Shown: one piece after another, positions 16,539 to 26,559 of the stretch
Layout: every line of letters starts with the position of its first letter
Numbering within the stretch: position 1 is the first letter of the stretch
Assembly: GCA_902775895.1 (NCBI GenBank)
Contig: CACYNO010000001.1
Span: forward strand, 310,001 to 374,000
Direction of reading: 5' to 3'
From: an uncultured Lachnospiraceae bacterium
GTDB lineage: Bacteria; Bacillota; Clostridia; Lachnospirales; Lachnospiraceae
Length of the DNA stretch: 64,000 bases
Translations under genes and position numbers: made by a program
Notes under the pieces: model-generated
What the model was told of the DNA's origin: nothing
Databases searched by the model: none
The model's input: the letters and a program-made list of their open reading frames with translations, nothing else

Positions 16539-18935
16539 ATGAAACGTGAAGAAGCATATGTGCTTTGGTTTGATGAGCTTAAGAGAGAAGATGTTGAATT
16601 AGTAGGCGGTAAGTCATCCTCACTTGGTGAGATGACTTCTTCTACCAATGTACCCGTTCCTTACGGATTTGCAACTACGGCTCACGCTTATCGTCACTTT
16701 ATGGAGGAGACGGGCCTTGAGGGACGTATCCGTGATGAGATAGCACGTCTTACTGATGTTGATAATACTGCACTTCTTCGTGAAGTTACATCCAATATCA
16801 GGGAGATGATAATTGAGCAGGATATGCCAAAGGATCTGGTTGACGATATCAGCAAGGCATACGATGAGCTCGGAAAGAAGCTCGGAGAAAAAGATCCGCA
16901 TGTGGCTGTACGTTCTTCAGCTACTGCCGAGGATCTTCCGGATGCCAGCTTTGCAGGTCAGCAGGATACTTACCTGAATATAAAAGGCGCTAAGAACGTG
17001 GTTCAGAAGGTTAAGGAGTGCTACGCATCCACATTTACCGAGAGAGCTACCTACTATAGAGAGAAGCAGGGCTTTGATCACCTTCAGGTTGCTCTTTCAG
17101 CTGCTATCCAGATGATGGTTCATTCCAAAGCTGCCGGCGTTATGTTTACCGTGGATCTTGTTACCGGAAAAGATGACTGCATTACCATCGAGGGTTCATA
17201 CGGTCTCGGAGAGTATGTTGTATCAGGAACCGTTACACCTGATAACTTCAAGGTTGACAAGAGCACGCTTGAGATCACACAGCGTATCATAAACGATAAG
17301 CCTATCAAGCTCGTTCGCGACCCGAAAGGTACTACTATCGAAAAGGCGGTGCCTAAAAAAGACAGGGAACAGCAGGCTATCACAGATGAGCAGATAAAAG
17401 AACTTGCCCAGTACGCAAAGGCCATTGAGAAGCACTACGGCTGCTATATGGATATGGAGTGGGGCGTTGATGAGCGTGATAATAAAGTTTGGCTCCTTCA
17501 GGCGCGTCCCGAGACGGTTTGGTCAAGAAAGAATAAGGAGGGCGGTGCAGTGTCAGATACACCTCAGGCTACAACTACAGATCTTGATGTTATAGTAAAG
17601 GGTCTTCCTGCAAGTCCCGGAAAGGCTGCAGGAAAAGCACACGTTATACTTGATCCTAAATTCATCGATGAATTTAAAGAAGGAGAGATCCTTGTAACAC
17701 AGATGACAGCACCCGACTGGGTTCCTGCAATGAAGAAGGCCAAGGCTATCGTTACTGATGCCGGCGGTATGACATGTCATGCGGCTATCGTTTCCCGTGA
17801 GCTTGGTATTCCCTGCATCGTTGGTACCAAGAGTATCTCAGAGGAATCTACCACAAAGATCGAGGATGGCGCTGACATCACGGTTGACGCATCAAACGGA
17901 ACAGTTTATGCAGGCATCGTTGAGAGCGTTGTAAATGCAGGTGCAAAGGCTGCTGATGATTCTGCGGCTGCAGGTGCTTCAGCTGTTACGGTTCCTGTTA
18001 CCGGAACAAAGATTTACATGAATCTGGGTAATCCTGACCTTGCAGAAAAGCACGGACAGCTTCCATGCGACGGTATCGGTCTTATGCGTGAAGAGTTCAT
18101 CTGGACAACATTTATTCATGAGCATCCCCTTCATCTTATCGAAGAGGGACGTTCTGATGATGTGGTGAACCAGCTTGCAGAGGGAATGAGAAAAGTTTGC
18201 CAGGCACTTTCTCCGCGTCAGGTGGTTGTACGTCTTTCAGATTTTAAGTCAAGTGAGTATCGTGATCTCAACGGCGGTGACAAGTTTGAGCCGGAAGAGC
18301 CCAGTGCACTCCTTGGCTGGAGAGGTGCTTCAAGATATTATGATCCTAAGTACCTTCCTGCATTCAAGCTTGAGCTTGCAGCTATCAAGAAAGTAAGAGA
18401 AGAGTTCAGATTCAAGAATCTCCAGGTTATGATACCGTTCTGCCGTACAGTAAAAGAGGCAGAGACTATTACAGGCATTATGGCTGAGGAAGGTCTTGTA
18501 AGAAGCGCAGACTTCAAGATTTGGCTTATGGCTGAGATTCCTTCAAATATCATCCTTGCAGACCAGTTCTGCAAGTTTGTAGACGGATTCTCTATCGGAT
18601 CAAACGACCTTACAATGCTTGTTCTGGGATGTGACAGAGATAATGATACAGTTCAGCACATCTACGATGAGAGAAACTTGGCAGTTAAGAGAGCTATACG
18701 TCACCTTATCGATGTTGCTCATGCTCACGGAAAGACAGTTTCCATTTGCGGACAGGCTCCGAGTGTATATCCTGAGCTTTGCGAGTTCCTTATCAAGAGC
18801 GGTATTGATTCCATCTCAGTTAATCCTGATGCCGTTATCGCTACAAAGCACATGGCGGCTCAGATCGAGAAGCGTATGATGATGGATGCCATGACAGGCA
18901 AAGGAAAAGAAGATTCGGAAGATTACACATGGTGA
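16539..18935 (+). CDS. ppsA: Phosphoenolpyruvate synthase (pyruvate, water dikinase)
   Basis: Converts pyruvate, ATP and water to PEP, AMP and phosphate for gluconeogenesis. The N-terminal ATP-binding domain starts YVLWFDELKREDVELVGGK; the swivelling domain has the phosphohistidine motif GGMTCHAAIVSRELG with His414; the C-terminal PEP-binding barrel has GSNDLTMLVLGCDRDN and SICGQAPS with the catalytic Cys. Length 798 aa and the Trp at position 10 fit PpsA rather than PpdK, which is longer (about 870 aa). Strong AGGAGG site. The next gene is its likely kinase/phosphorylase regulator. Confidence 0.93.
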   Translation: MKREEAYVLWFDELKREDVELVGGKSSSLGEMTSSTNVPVPYGFATTAHAYRHFMEETGLEGRIRDEIARLTDVDNTALLREVTSNIREMIIEQDMPKDLVDDISKAYDELGKKLGEKDPHVAVRSSATAEDLPDASFAGQQDTYLNIKGAKNVVQKVKECYASTFTERATYYREKQGFDHLQVALSAAIQMMVHSKAAGVMFTVDLVTGKDDCITIEGSYGLGEYVVSGTVTPDNFKVDKSTLEITQRIINDKPIKLVRDPKGTTIEKAVPKKDREQQAITDEQIKELAQYAKAIEKHYGCYMDMEWGVDERDNKVWLLQARPETVWSRKNKEGGAVSDTPQATTTDLDVIVKGLPASPGKAAGKAHVILDPKFIDEFKEGEILVTQMTAPDWVPAMKKAKAIVTDAGGMTCHAAIVSRELGIPCIVGTKSISEESTTKIEDGADITVDASNGTVYAGIVESVVNAGAKAADDSAAAGASAVTVPVTGTKIYMNLGNPDLAEKHGQLPCDGIGLMREEFIWTTFIHEHPLHLIEEGRSDDVVNQLAEGMRKVCQALSPRQVVVRLSDFKSSEYRDLNGGDKFEPEEPSALLGWRGASRYYDPKYLPAFKLELAAIKKVREEFRFKNLQVMIPFCRTVKEAETITGIMAEEGLVRSADFKIWLMAEIPSNIILADQFCKFVDGFSIGSNDLTMLVLGCDRDNDTVQHIYDERNLAVKRAIRHLIDVAHAHGKTVSICGQAPSVYPELCEFLIKSGIDSISVNPDAVIATKHMAAQIEKRMMMDAMTGKGKEDSEDYTW

Positions 18936-18954
18936 TCTTACCATCCTGATAAAT

Positions 18955-19006
18955 AAAAGGGTAAACGGGCCTACACTGCAAAAAGGCGGGTTTACCCTTT
19001 TTTATT
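18955..19006 (+). terminator. Intrinsic terminator after ppsA
   Basis: AAAAGGGTAAAC (18955-18966) pairs with GTTTACCCTTTT (18990-19001), followed by more T. It lies between ppsA and the regulator gene, so the regulator is either read by leakage or has its own start. Confidence 0.85.
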
Positions 19007-19025
19007 TAAGAAAAGAGGTGTTTCC

Positions 19026-19853
19026 ATGGCAAATAAGATATATGCACTGTCCGATTCCGTAGGTGAGACTGCCGAGCTGGTCGCCCGTGCTACTGCCAGT
19101 CAGTTCGGTGAAGAAGAGTTGGAGATCATCAGGGTCTCTTACGTTTTATCGGAAAAGCAGATTGATGAAGTAGTGGAAAAATGTATTAAAGAGGGTGGCA
19201 TGATCTGTCATACAATAGTTATGCCACGGCTCAGGGATTATATAACCCATAAGACTGAAAAAGATGAGGTTCTTTGTGTGGACATACTCGGTCCCACTCT
19301 TTGGGCTGCAGAGAGGATCACGTCTATGGAACCCAGCATGCGAGTAGGTATGATCAGGCAGTTAAATAAAGATTATTACAAAAGAGTAGAGGCCATGGAG
19401 TTTGCGGTTCATTACGATGACGGAAAAGACCCCTCAGGCTTTTTGAAAGCTGATATTGTAATTGTAGGAGTATCAAGAACATCCAAAACACCCCTTTCCA
19501 TGTATCTTGCCTATAACAGTGTAAAAGTTGCAAATCTGCCGCTTGTTCCCGAGATACCTCTTCCGGATGAGATACTCCGCATACCGCCCAGAAAGATTGT
19601 GGGACTGGTTATTGACACATACAAGTTAAATGGTATCCGGACATCCCGAATGGAGTCTCTGGGTGTGGACGGCCCTTCCAATTATTCAGATGTTGAACGT
19701 ATTAATGCAGAAATGGAGTATGCAAGGGAAGTTTACAGGCATCTTCACTGCCAGATCATTGATGTGAGCAACAAGTCCATTGAAGAGACGGCCGCCCACA
19801 TAATGAGCATAGTTGAAAAAAACAGGGAGATGGACGCGGAATTAAATATATGA
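19026..19853 (+). CDS. ppsR: PEP synthase regulatory protein (DUF299 kinase/pyrophosphorylase)
   Basis: Bifunctional ADP-dependent kinase and phosphate-dependent pyrophosphorylase of the DUF299 family, which switches PEP synthase or pyruvate phosphate dikinase off and on by Thr phosphorylation. It starts with the family's SDSVGETAELVARA segment and carries the P-loop-like GVSRTSKTPLSMYLA. The 275-aa length is usual. Being next to ppsA, PEP synthase is the likely target; direct proof would need biochemistry. GAGGTG ribosome binding site at 19015-19020. Confidence 0.93.
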   Translation: MANKIYALSDSVGETAELVARATASQFGEEELEIIRVSYVLSEKQIDEVVEKCIKEGGMICHTIVMPRLRDYITHKTEKDEVLCVDILGPTLWAAERITSMEPSMRVGMIRQLNKDYYKRVEAMEFAVHYDDGKDPSGFLKADIVIVGVSRTSKTPLSMYLAYNSVKVANLPLVPEIPLPDEILRIPPRKIVGLVIDTYKLNGIRTSRMESLGVDGPSNYSDVERINAEMEYAREVYRHLHCQIIDVSNKSIEETAAHIMSIVEKNREMDAELNI

Positions 19854-19900
19854 TAAACTGAAAAAAGCAATTATTTTTTTAAAACGGAGTGTGAAAAGAC

Positions 19901-20992
19901 ATGAGTGAAAAGTTAAAAGTTGGAATTTTAGGAGCTACGGGTATGGTGGGGCAGCGTTTTACCACGCTTCTTGACGATCATCCCTGGTTTGACGTTGTGG
20001 TTCTTGCTGCCAGCAGCAATTCTGCAGGAAAGAAATATGCAGATGTTGTAGGGGACAAGTGGAAGCTTGATATCCCAATGCCTGCATATGTTAAGAACAT
20101 GGTGATCAAAGACATGGAGACGGATATGGAGGAGATCGCCGCTGAGGTGGATTTCGTTTTCTGTGCCGTAAATATGCCCAAAGATGAGATCAAGATCCTT
20201 GAGGAGAAGTATGCAAAGGCTGAGGTTCCAGTTGTATCCAACAACAGTGCCAACAGATGGACGCCGGATATCCCGATGGTAGTACCCGAGATCAATCCTG
20301 AGCATCTGGAGATCATTGAGGCTCAGAAGAAGAGACTCGGCACGACACGCGGATTTATCTGTGTAAAGCCGAACTGCTCCATCCAGTCCTATACACCTGC
20401 TATCCATGCTTTAAAAGAGTTCGGACCCAAGCTTGTGGTAGTTTCTACATATCAGGCTATCTCTGGAGCCGGAAAGACTCTTGAAACATGTCCTGAGATC
20501 CAGGGTAATATCATACCTTACATCGGAGGAGAAGAAGAAAAGAGTGAGAGAGAGCCACTCAGACTCTGGGGTAAGATCAATGACGGAAAGATCGTTCCTG
20601 CTGTTGAGCCTGTTATTACTGCACAGTGCGTAAGAGTACCTGTACTGAATGGTCATACGGCTACGGTTTATGTAAACTTTGAAAAGAAGCCTACAAAAGA
20701 GCAGATAATTGAGAAGTGGCGCAATTTCGAGGGAGTTGCACAGCAGCTTAACCTCCCCAGTGCTCCCGTAAAGTTCATGCAGTACCTTGAGGATGAGGAC
20801 AGACCACAGGTTATGCTTGATGTGAATTATGAGAATGGAATGGGTATATCACTTGGACGCCTCAGACCCGATACGGTATTTGATTATAAGTTCGTCGGTC
20901 TTGCTCACAATACCCTCAGAGGCGCTGCAGGAGGAGCAGTTCTTATTGCAGAACTTCTTAAGGCTAAAGGATATATCGAACCAAAACAGTAA
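19901..20992 (+). CDS. asd: Aspartate-semialdehyde dehydrogenase, fungal/archaeal type
   Basis: Reduces aspartyl-phosphate to aspartate semialdehyde for Lys, Met, Thr and diaminopimelate. It opens with the Rossmann motif GILGATGMVGQRF, has the catalytic Cys in KPNCSIQSYTP, and STYQAISGAGK follows. The 363-aa length and the GDKWKLDIPMP region match the archaeal/fungal branch rather than the E. coli branch. A 47-base gap with an ACGGAG site precedes it. Confidence 0.95.
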   Translation: MSEKLKVGILGATGMVGQRFTTLLDDHPWFDVVVLAASSNSAGKKYADVVGDKWKLDIPMPAYVKNMVIKDMETDMEEIAAEVDFVFCAVNMPKDEIKILEEKYAKAEVPVVSNNSANRWTPDIPMVVPEINPEHLEIIEAQKKRLGTTRGFICVKPNCSIQSYTPAIHALKEFGPKLVVVSTYQAISGAGKTLETCPEIQGNIIPYIGGEEEKSEREPLRLWGKINDGKIVPAVEPVITAQCVRVPVLNGHTATVYVNFEKKPTKEQIIEKWRNFEGVAQQLNLPSAPVKFMQYLEDEDRPQVMLDVNYENGMGISLGRLRPDTVFDYKFVGLAHNTLRGAAGGAVLIAELLKAKGYIEPKQ

Positions 20993-20995
20993 TAA

Positions 20996-22327
<1,332 letters not shown>

Positions 22328-22340
22328 TGTTTTGAGCATA

Positions 22341-22514
22341 AGTTTGCACTGACCGATATATCACGTTACAGGACTGTATAATGCAACCTGCAGAATTTAC
22401 AGACCGCAAATATAGTTATGGACAACGAAAAGAGAGCATAACTATATTTGCAGTTTTAATTCTGCGGTCGCCTTATAATGCCCTGTAACATGATATATCG
22501 GTCCGTTGCAAACT
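22341..22514. repeat. 174-bp long imperfect inverted repeat (MITE-like or large RNA hairpin)
   Basis: The two halves are inverse copies over about 75 bases each. The outer arms are AGTTTGCA (22341-22348) and TGCAAACT (22507-22514); then GACCGATATATCA and, one mismatch later, GTTACAGG are mirrored on the right. The inner arms GCAAATATAGTTATG (22406-22420) and CATAACTATATTTGC (22437-22451) are exact, around a 16-base loop. No long T run follows, so a simple terminator is unlikely. No gene is seen in the eno-yfbR gap. Confidence 0.85.
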
Positions 22515-22598
22515 ATTTTAATATGTGATTTTACCGCAGTGTAAAGGCCAAATCTTTTTTCCCTGAGTATATTTGTATGTTTATTTTATATTGAAGTT

Positions 22599-22607
22599 TG
22601 GTATAAT
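22599..22607 (+). promoter_or_regulatory. Extended -10 promoter of yfbR
   Basis: TGGTATAAT at 22599-22607 is a TGn-extended -10; the -35 region is weak. It lies 30 bases before the yfbR start. Confidence 0.6.
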
Positions 22608-22636
22608 GTCCGTAAAGCATTTACAGGAGAAACGAT

Positions 22637-23227
22637 ATGAAAGAGAACGCATTTTACGCAATGCTGTCGCGAATGAAATATATCAACCGCTGGGGTCTTA
22701 TGCGTAATTCCAGAAGTGAGAATCTTTGTGAACACAGTCTGGAGGTTGCGTTCATTGCCCATGCTCTCGGCATAATCAACAACCATGTTTTCGGAGGTGA
22801 TATAAATGCGGAAAGACTTGCGGTCCTGGGGATGTATCACGATACCACGGAGATCATCACCGGAGATATGCCTACTCCTGTAAAGTACCACAGCAAGGTT
22901 ATCAGAGACGCTTATTCTGAAGTGGAAAATATCGCTAAAAATGAACTTCTTGAAGGTCTCCCCGGGGATTTCAGAAAAGAGTATGACCCGCTTCTTATGG
23001 AGAGTGAAATGGAAGATACAGAGTGGAAATATGTTAAAGCTGCTGACAAGATTTCGGCATATTTAAAATGCGTTGATGAGAAAAATATGGGAAATACCGA
23101 CTTTGCCGATGCGGAAAAGTCCATTTTGAAAGTTATTAAAGAACTGGGACTGCCAGAAGCGGATTATTTCATGGAGAAATTTGCCCCCGCATATATGCAT
23201 ACACTGGATGAGTCGTCGGGAAAATAA
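22637..23227 (+). CDS. yfbR: HD-domain 5'-deoxynucleotidase, YfbR-like
   Basis: Dephosphorylates deoxyribonucleoside 5'-monophosphates. The HD metal ligands are visible: the His in ENLCEHSLEVAFIAHAL, the HD pair in GMYHDTTEIITGDMPTPVKY, and a later Asp in KAADKISAYLKC. The 196-aa length matches E. coli YfbR (199 aa). ACAGGAGAAACG precedes the start. Confidence 0.88.
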   Translation: MKENAFYAMLSRMKYINRWGLMRNSRSENLCEHSLEVAFIAHALGIINNHVFGGDINAERLAVLGMYHDTTEIITGDMPTPVKYHSKVIRDAYSEVENIAKNELLEGLPGDFRKEYDPLLMESEMEDTEWKYVKAADKISAYLKCVDEKNMGNTDFADAEKSILKVIKELGLPEADYFMEKFAPAYMHTLDESSGK

Positions 23228-23244
23228 AAAAGAAGGTGTGTTTT

Positions 23245-23703
23245 ATGAAGTCTATAATCATATATTATTCAAAATCCGGAAGGACGGAAAAAATTGCAAA
23301 AAAGCTTTTAAAAGATACTGGCTCCGATATTATTCAGGTAAAGCCCAAAAAAGAATACGGCAACTATGCGGCTGCGGTTGCAAGGGTGGTACGGGAAAAG
23401 ATAATGCGTATAAGGCCGGCATTTATTAATTCCATTCCGGATCTTTCCGAATACGATACGGTGTTTATTGGTTATCCCATCTGGGCATCTGCTCCACCTG
23501 CATTTATGTGCGCATTTCTCAGACAGTGCGATATGAAAGACAAGACAGTCATTCCATTTGCTACATCGGGAATGACAAATATAAGTTCAACACTGGTTAA
23601 ACTTAAGGAGTCATGCAGGGGCTGTATAATAAAATACCCTTATAATCATTCGAACCGGAAAAAGGATGATTATGACGATTGGAAGGCTCAGTTTATCAAA
23701 TAA
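23245..23703 (+). CDS. Flavodoxin-like protein
   Basis: Small FMN-binding fold protein, 152 aa. The phosphate-binding loop YYSKSGRTEKIA follows the first strand, YDTVFIGYPIWASAPP is the typical second FMN loop, and FATSGMTNISSTLVKLKE the third. The ATG at 23245 is chosen with AGAAGG at 23231-23236; an in-frame GTG lies 9 bases upstream. The closest known type is the long-chain flavodoxin/NADPH-quinone reductase-like group; the redox partner is unknown. Confidence 0.88.
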   Translation: MKSIIIYYSKSGRTEKIAKKLLKDTGSDIIQVKPKKEYGNYAAAVARVVREKIMRIRPAFINSIPDLSEYDTVFIGYPIWASAPPAFMCAFLRQCDMKDKTVIPFATSGMTNISSTLVKLKESCRGCIIKYPYNHSNRKKDDYDDWKAQFIK

Positions 23704-23723
23704 AACGATCAAAAGGGAAATCA

Positions 23724-25763
23724 ATGGGGAAGTCAGTCTTTATAGCAGAAAAACCAAGCGTTGCAAAAGAGTTTGCAAAGACTTTAAAAGAGACTTTTAG
23801 GAGCGGTGACGGATATATGGAGTCGGAAAACTATGTTGTTACCTGGTGCGTGGGACATCTGGTATCCATGAGTTATCCGGAGGAATATGATCCTGCCCTT
23901 AAAAAGTGGAGTCTTGCGACTCTTCCCTTTATACCGGAAAAGTACAAGTACAACGTTATCGATTCGGTAAAAAAGCAGTTTAATATCGTAAAAAAACAAC
24001 TCACAAGAGACGATGTGGAGACAATATTTGTCTGCACCGACTCCGGACGTGAAGGGGAGTATATCTACAGGCTTGTCCGGGAACAGGCAGGAGTGTCCGG
24101 CAAGAAGGAGAAACGTGTCTGGATAGATTCCCAGACAGAAGAAGAGATAATAAAAGGGATAAAGACGGCAAAGGAATTATCGGAATATGATAATCTCTCC
24201 GATGCCGCTTATTTGCGTGCCAAAGAGGATTATCTCATGGGTATTAATTTTTCAAGGGCTATGACTCTTATATACGGAAACGCTCTTGCAAATGCGCTGG
24301 GTGAAAGAAGCGCAGTACTTGCCGTGGGGCGTGTTATGACATGTGTGCTTGGTATGGTTGTGAAAAGAGAACGGGAGATCAGAGCGTTTGTACCACAACC
24401 CTTTTTTAAAGTGGCGGCAGTTTCCTGCTTCGGGTTCAAAGCAGAGTGGAAGCTTTCTGAAGGGAGTCGTTACGGCGGATCACCAAACTTATATAAAGAT
24501 ATAGGTTTTACCGAAAAAGAAACTGCACTTGAACTTGCGGGTGAACTTACCGGTGATTCAGGAATCCCGGTGACTTTTATTGCGAAGGATACGTCTTCAG
24601 AGGAGGGTGCCGAAAAGACCGGATCATCAGATGTATATATAAATGCTGAAGTTGTCAAGGCGGAAAAGAAAACGGAAAAAAAGAATCCGCCGTTGCTTTA
24701 CAATCTTGCAGAACTGCAGAATGACTGTGCAAAGATTTTCAAGATCAGTCCGGACGATACTTTGAAGATAGTACAGGAACTTTATGAGAAAAAGCTTACC
24801 ACTTATCCCCGAACGGATGCCAGAGTAATATCTACTGCAGTTGCTAAAGAGATACAAAAGAACATAAACGGTCTGAAGGCATATACACCGGTTGGTTCAT
24901 ATGCAGATGAGATATTGTCCGGCGGTATGCATCTGAACATTGCAAAAACCCGTTACTGTGATGACAAGAAGATCACGGATCATTATGCCATTATTCCCAC
25001 CGGGTTCGGGCTGAATGCGCTAAACGGTTTATCACAGACTGCGCAGCATGTGTATGAGCTGATCGTCAGAAGATTTTTAAGTATATTTTACGATCCGGCA
25101 GTTTACCAAAAGACAGCGCTTTCTCTTCAGATAGGCAGTGAAAGTTTTGTTGTTAATTTCAAAGCGCTTACTCAGGAGGGATATCTTAAGGTTGCAAAGA
25201 ATTCCTTTGAGAAACAAAAAAGTGAAGATGCACCTGTTCCGGAAGAAATAAAAAAAATTAAAAAGGGCGATACTGTAAAGATCAATGGCTTTGAGATAAA
25301 GGAAAGCGAGACCACTCCGCCCAAGCGTTATAATTCCGGTTCCATGATACTTGCCATGGAAAATGCAGGACAGCTTATAGAGGATGAAGAACTCAGGGCA
25401 GAGATCAAGGGCAGCGGAATAGGGACCAGTGCCACAAGGGCAGAGATATTAAAAAAGCTTAATCTGAAAAAATATATCAAGACAAACCCTAAGACCCAGA
25501 TCCTGACACCTACACTTCTTGGTGAGATGGTATTTGATGCAACATACCTTTCGCTTCCCCAGCTGCTCAGTCCCGAGCTTACCGCTAGCTGGGAAAAGGG
25601 GCTGACTATGGTGGTGGCAGGTGATGTGACTTCAGGTGAATATATGCAAAAGCTTGAGGATTTTGTAAGGCGACGAACTGCAGGAGTCATACAAAAGGAC
25701 AACAGGTCTGTTATGTATGACAGGATACAGATCCTAAAAAAAGTGTACGGAGGTAAAGCATGA
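23724..25763 (+). CDS. topB: DNA topoisomerase III
   Basis: Type IA topoisomerase, 679 aa. The TOPRIM domain begins FIAEKPSVAKEFAKTL and has VCTDSGREGEYIYR; the catalytic Tyr is in KLTTYPRTDARVIS; GSGIGTSATRAEILKKL is in the central region. The ATG at 23724 is chosen because AAAAGGGA is just upstream. No long zinc-finger tail is seen, unlike TopA. It overlaps the next start by 4 bases (ATGA). Confidence 0.95.
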   Translation: MGKSVFIAEKPSVAKEFAKTLKETFRSGDGYMESENYVVTWCVGHLVSMSYPEEYDPALKKWSLATLPFIPEKYKYNVIDSVKKQFNIVKKQLTRDDVETIFVCTDSGREGEYIYRLVREQAGVSGKKEKRVWIDSQTEEEIIKGIKTAKELSEYDNLSDAAYLRAKEDYLMGINFSRAMTLIYGNALANALGERSAVLAVGRVMTCVLGMVVKREREIRAFVPQPFFKVAAVSCFGFKAEWKLSEGSRYGGSPNLYKDIGFTEKETALELAGELTGDSGIPVTFIAKDTSSEEGAEKTGSSDVYINAEVVKAEKKTEKKNPPLLYNLAELQNDCAKIFKISPDDTLKIVQELYEKKLTTYPRTDARVISTAVAKEIQKNINGLKAYTPVGSYADEILSGGMHLNIAKTRYCDDKKITDHYAIIPTGFGLNALNGLSQTAQHVYELIVRRFLSIFYDPAVYQKTALSLQIGSESFVVNFKALTQEGYLKVAKNSFEKQKSEDAPVPEEIKKIKKGDTVKINGFEIKESETTPPKRYNSGSMILAMENAGQLIEDEELRAEIKGSGIGTSATRAEILKKLNLKKYIKTNPKTQILTPTLLGEMVFDATYLSLPQLLSPELTASWEKGLTMVVAGDVTSGEYMQKLEDFVRRRTAGVIQKDNRSVMYDRIQILKKVYGGKA

Positions 25764-26428
25764 GTGAAAAACTGATGATCAGATCATTGTTTTCTTTGGA
25801 TGAGACCATTGCCCGTGAATATCTTGAAGGCTTTGAATATCCATGGGAAGCGCTGAAAGGAATAGGAGATCTAATAGTAAGGTTAGGACAGAGTCTTCCT
25901 GAAGATATATATAAAGAGATCAGGGAGAATGTATGGGCGGCGGAGAGTGCAGAGATATTTGATTCGGCATACATCAAAGGCCCATGCATCATAGGAGAAA
26001 ACACAGAGGTAAGGCACTGTGCCTTCATAAGAGGGAATGCCCTCGTGGGGAATGACTGTGTGGTGGGGAATTCTACCGAACTGAAAAATGTTATTTTGTT
26101 CAACCATGTCCAGGTTCCCCATTATAACTACGTGGGAGATTCCATACTCGGTGCATACGCCCATATGGGTGCGGGCTCCATTACGTCCAACGTAAAGTCT
26201 GATAAAGAAAACGTGGTGATAAAAAACGGCACCGAAAGGATAGAGACAGGAATAAAGAAGATCGGAGCCTTCTTAGGAGACCATGTGGAGATAGGGTGTG
26301 GCAGTGTGCTGAACCCGGGAAGCATCATAGGAAAAAACAGTATGGTCTACCCATTGTCATCCGTAAGAGGGGTTGTGCCTGAGAATAGTATATATAAAGG
26401 ACGCGGGGAGATAGTTGAGAAGAATTAA
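25760..26428 (+). CDS. Left-handed beta-helix acyltransferase-like protein (GlmU C-terminal-like)
   Basis: 222-aa protein with hexapeptide-repeat turns from about residue 70 on (IKGPCIIGENTEVRHCAFIRGNALVGNDCVVGN), similar to the acetyltransferase half of GlmU (FNHVQVPHYNYVGDS, AHMGAGSITSN, GAFLGDHVEIGCGS). The GlmU pyrophosphorylase half is absent; the N-terminal 65 residues are helical. It may act as a sugar or amino-sugar acyltransferase, or be non-catalytic. The start overlaps topB. Confidence 0.8.
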   Translation: MSEKLMIRSLFSLDETIAREYLEGFEYPWEALKGIGDLIVRLGQSLPEDIYKEIRENVWAAESAEIFDSAYIKGPCIIGENTEVRHCAFIRGNALVGNDCVVGNSTELKNVILFNHVQVPHYNYVGDSILGAYAHMGAGSITSNVKSDKENVVIKNGTERIETGIKKIGAFLGDHVEIGCGSVLNPGSIIGKNSMVYPLSSVRGVVPENSIYKGRGEIVEKN

Positions 26429-26432
26429 AAAA

Positions 26433-26503
26433 AGCACGTAACGGGAGTCGAACCCGCCTCCTCGGCTTGGGAAGCCGATATTCTACCGATGAACCATACG
26501 TGC
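26433..26503 (-). tRNA. tRNA-Gly(CCC)
   Basis: On the - strand the 71-base RNA has acceptor GCACGTA pairing with TACGTGC, discriminator T, anticodon stem TCGGC/GCCGA and 7-base loop TTCCCAA with anticodon CCC. CCA is not encoded. A -10-like TATAAT lies on the - strand (26524-26529) and a run of A on the + strand after the 3' end acts as its T-run terminator. It decodes GGG and is convergent with the upstream gene. Confidence 0.93.
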
Positions 26504-26559
26504 GAAATTTTTTTGTTTTTGTGATTATAACATAAAAAATAGATGAAAGGATAGAAGTT

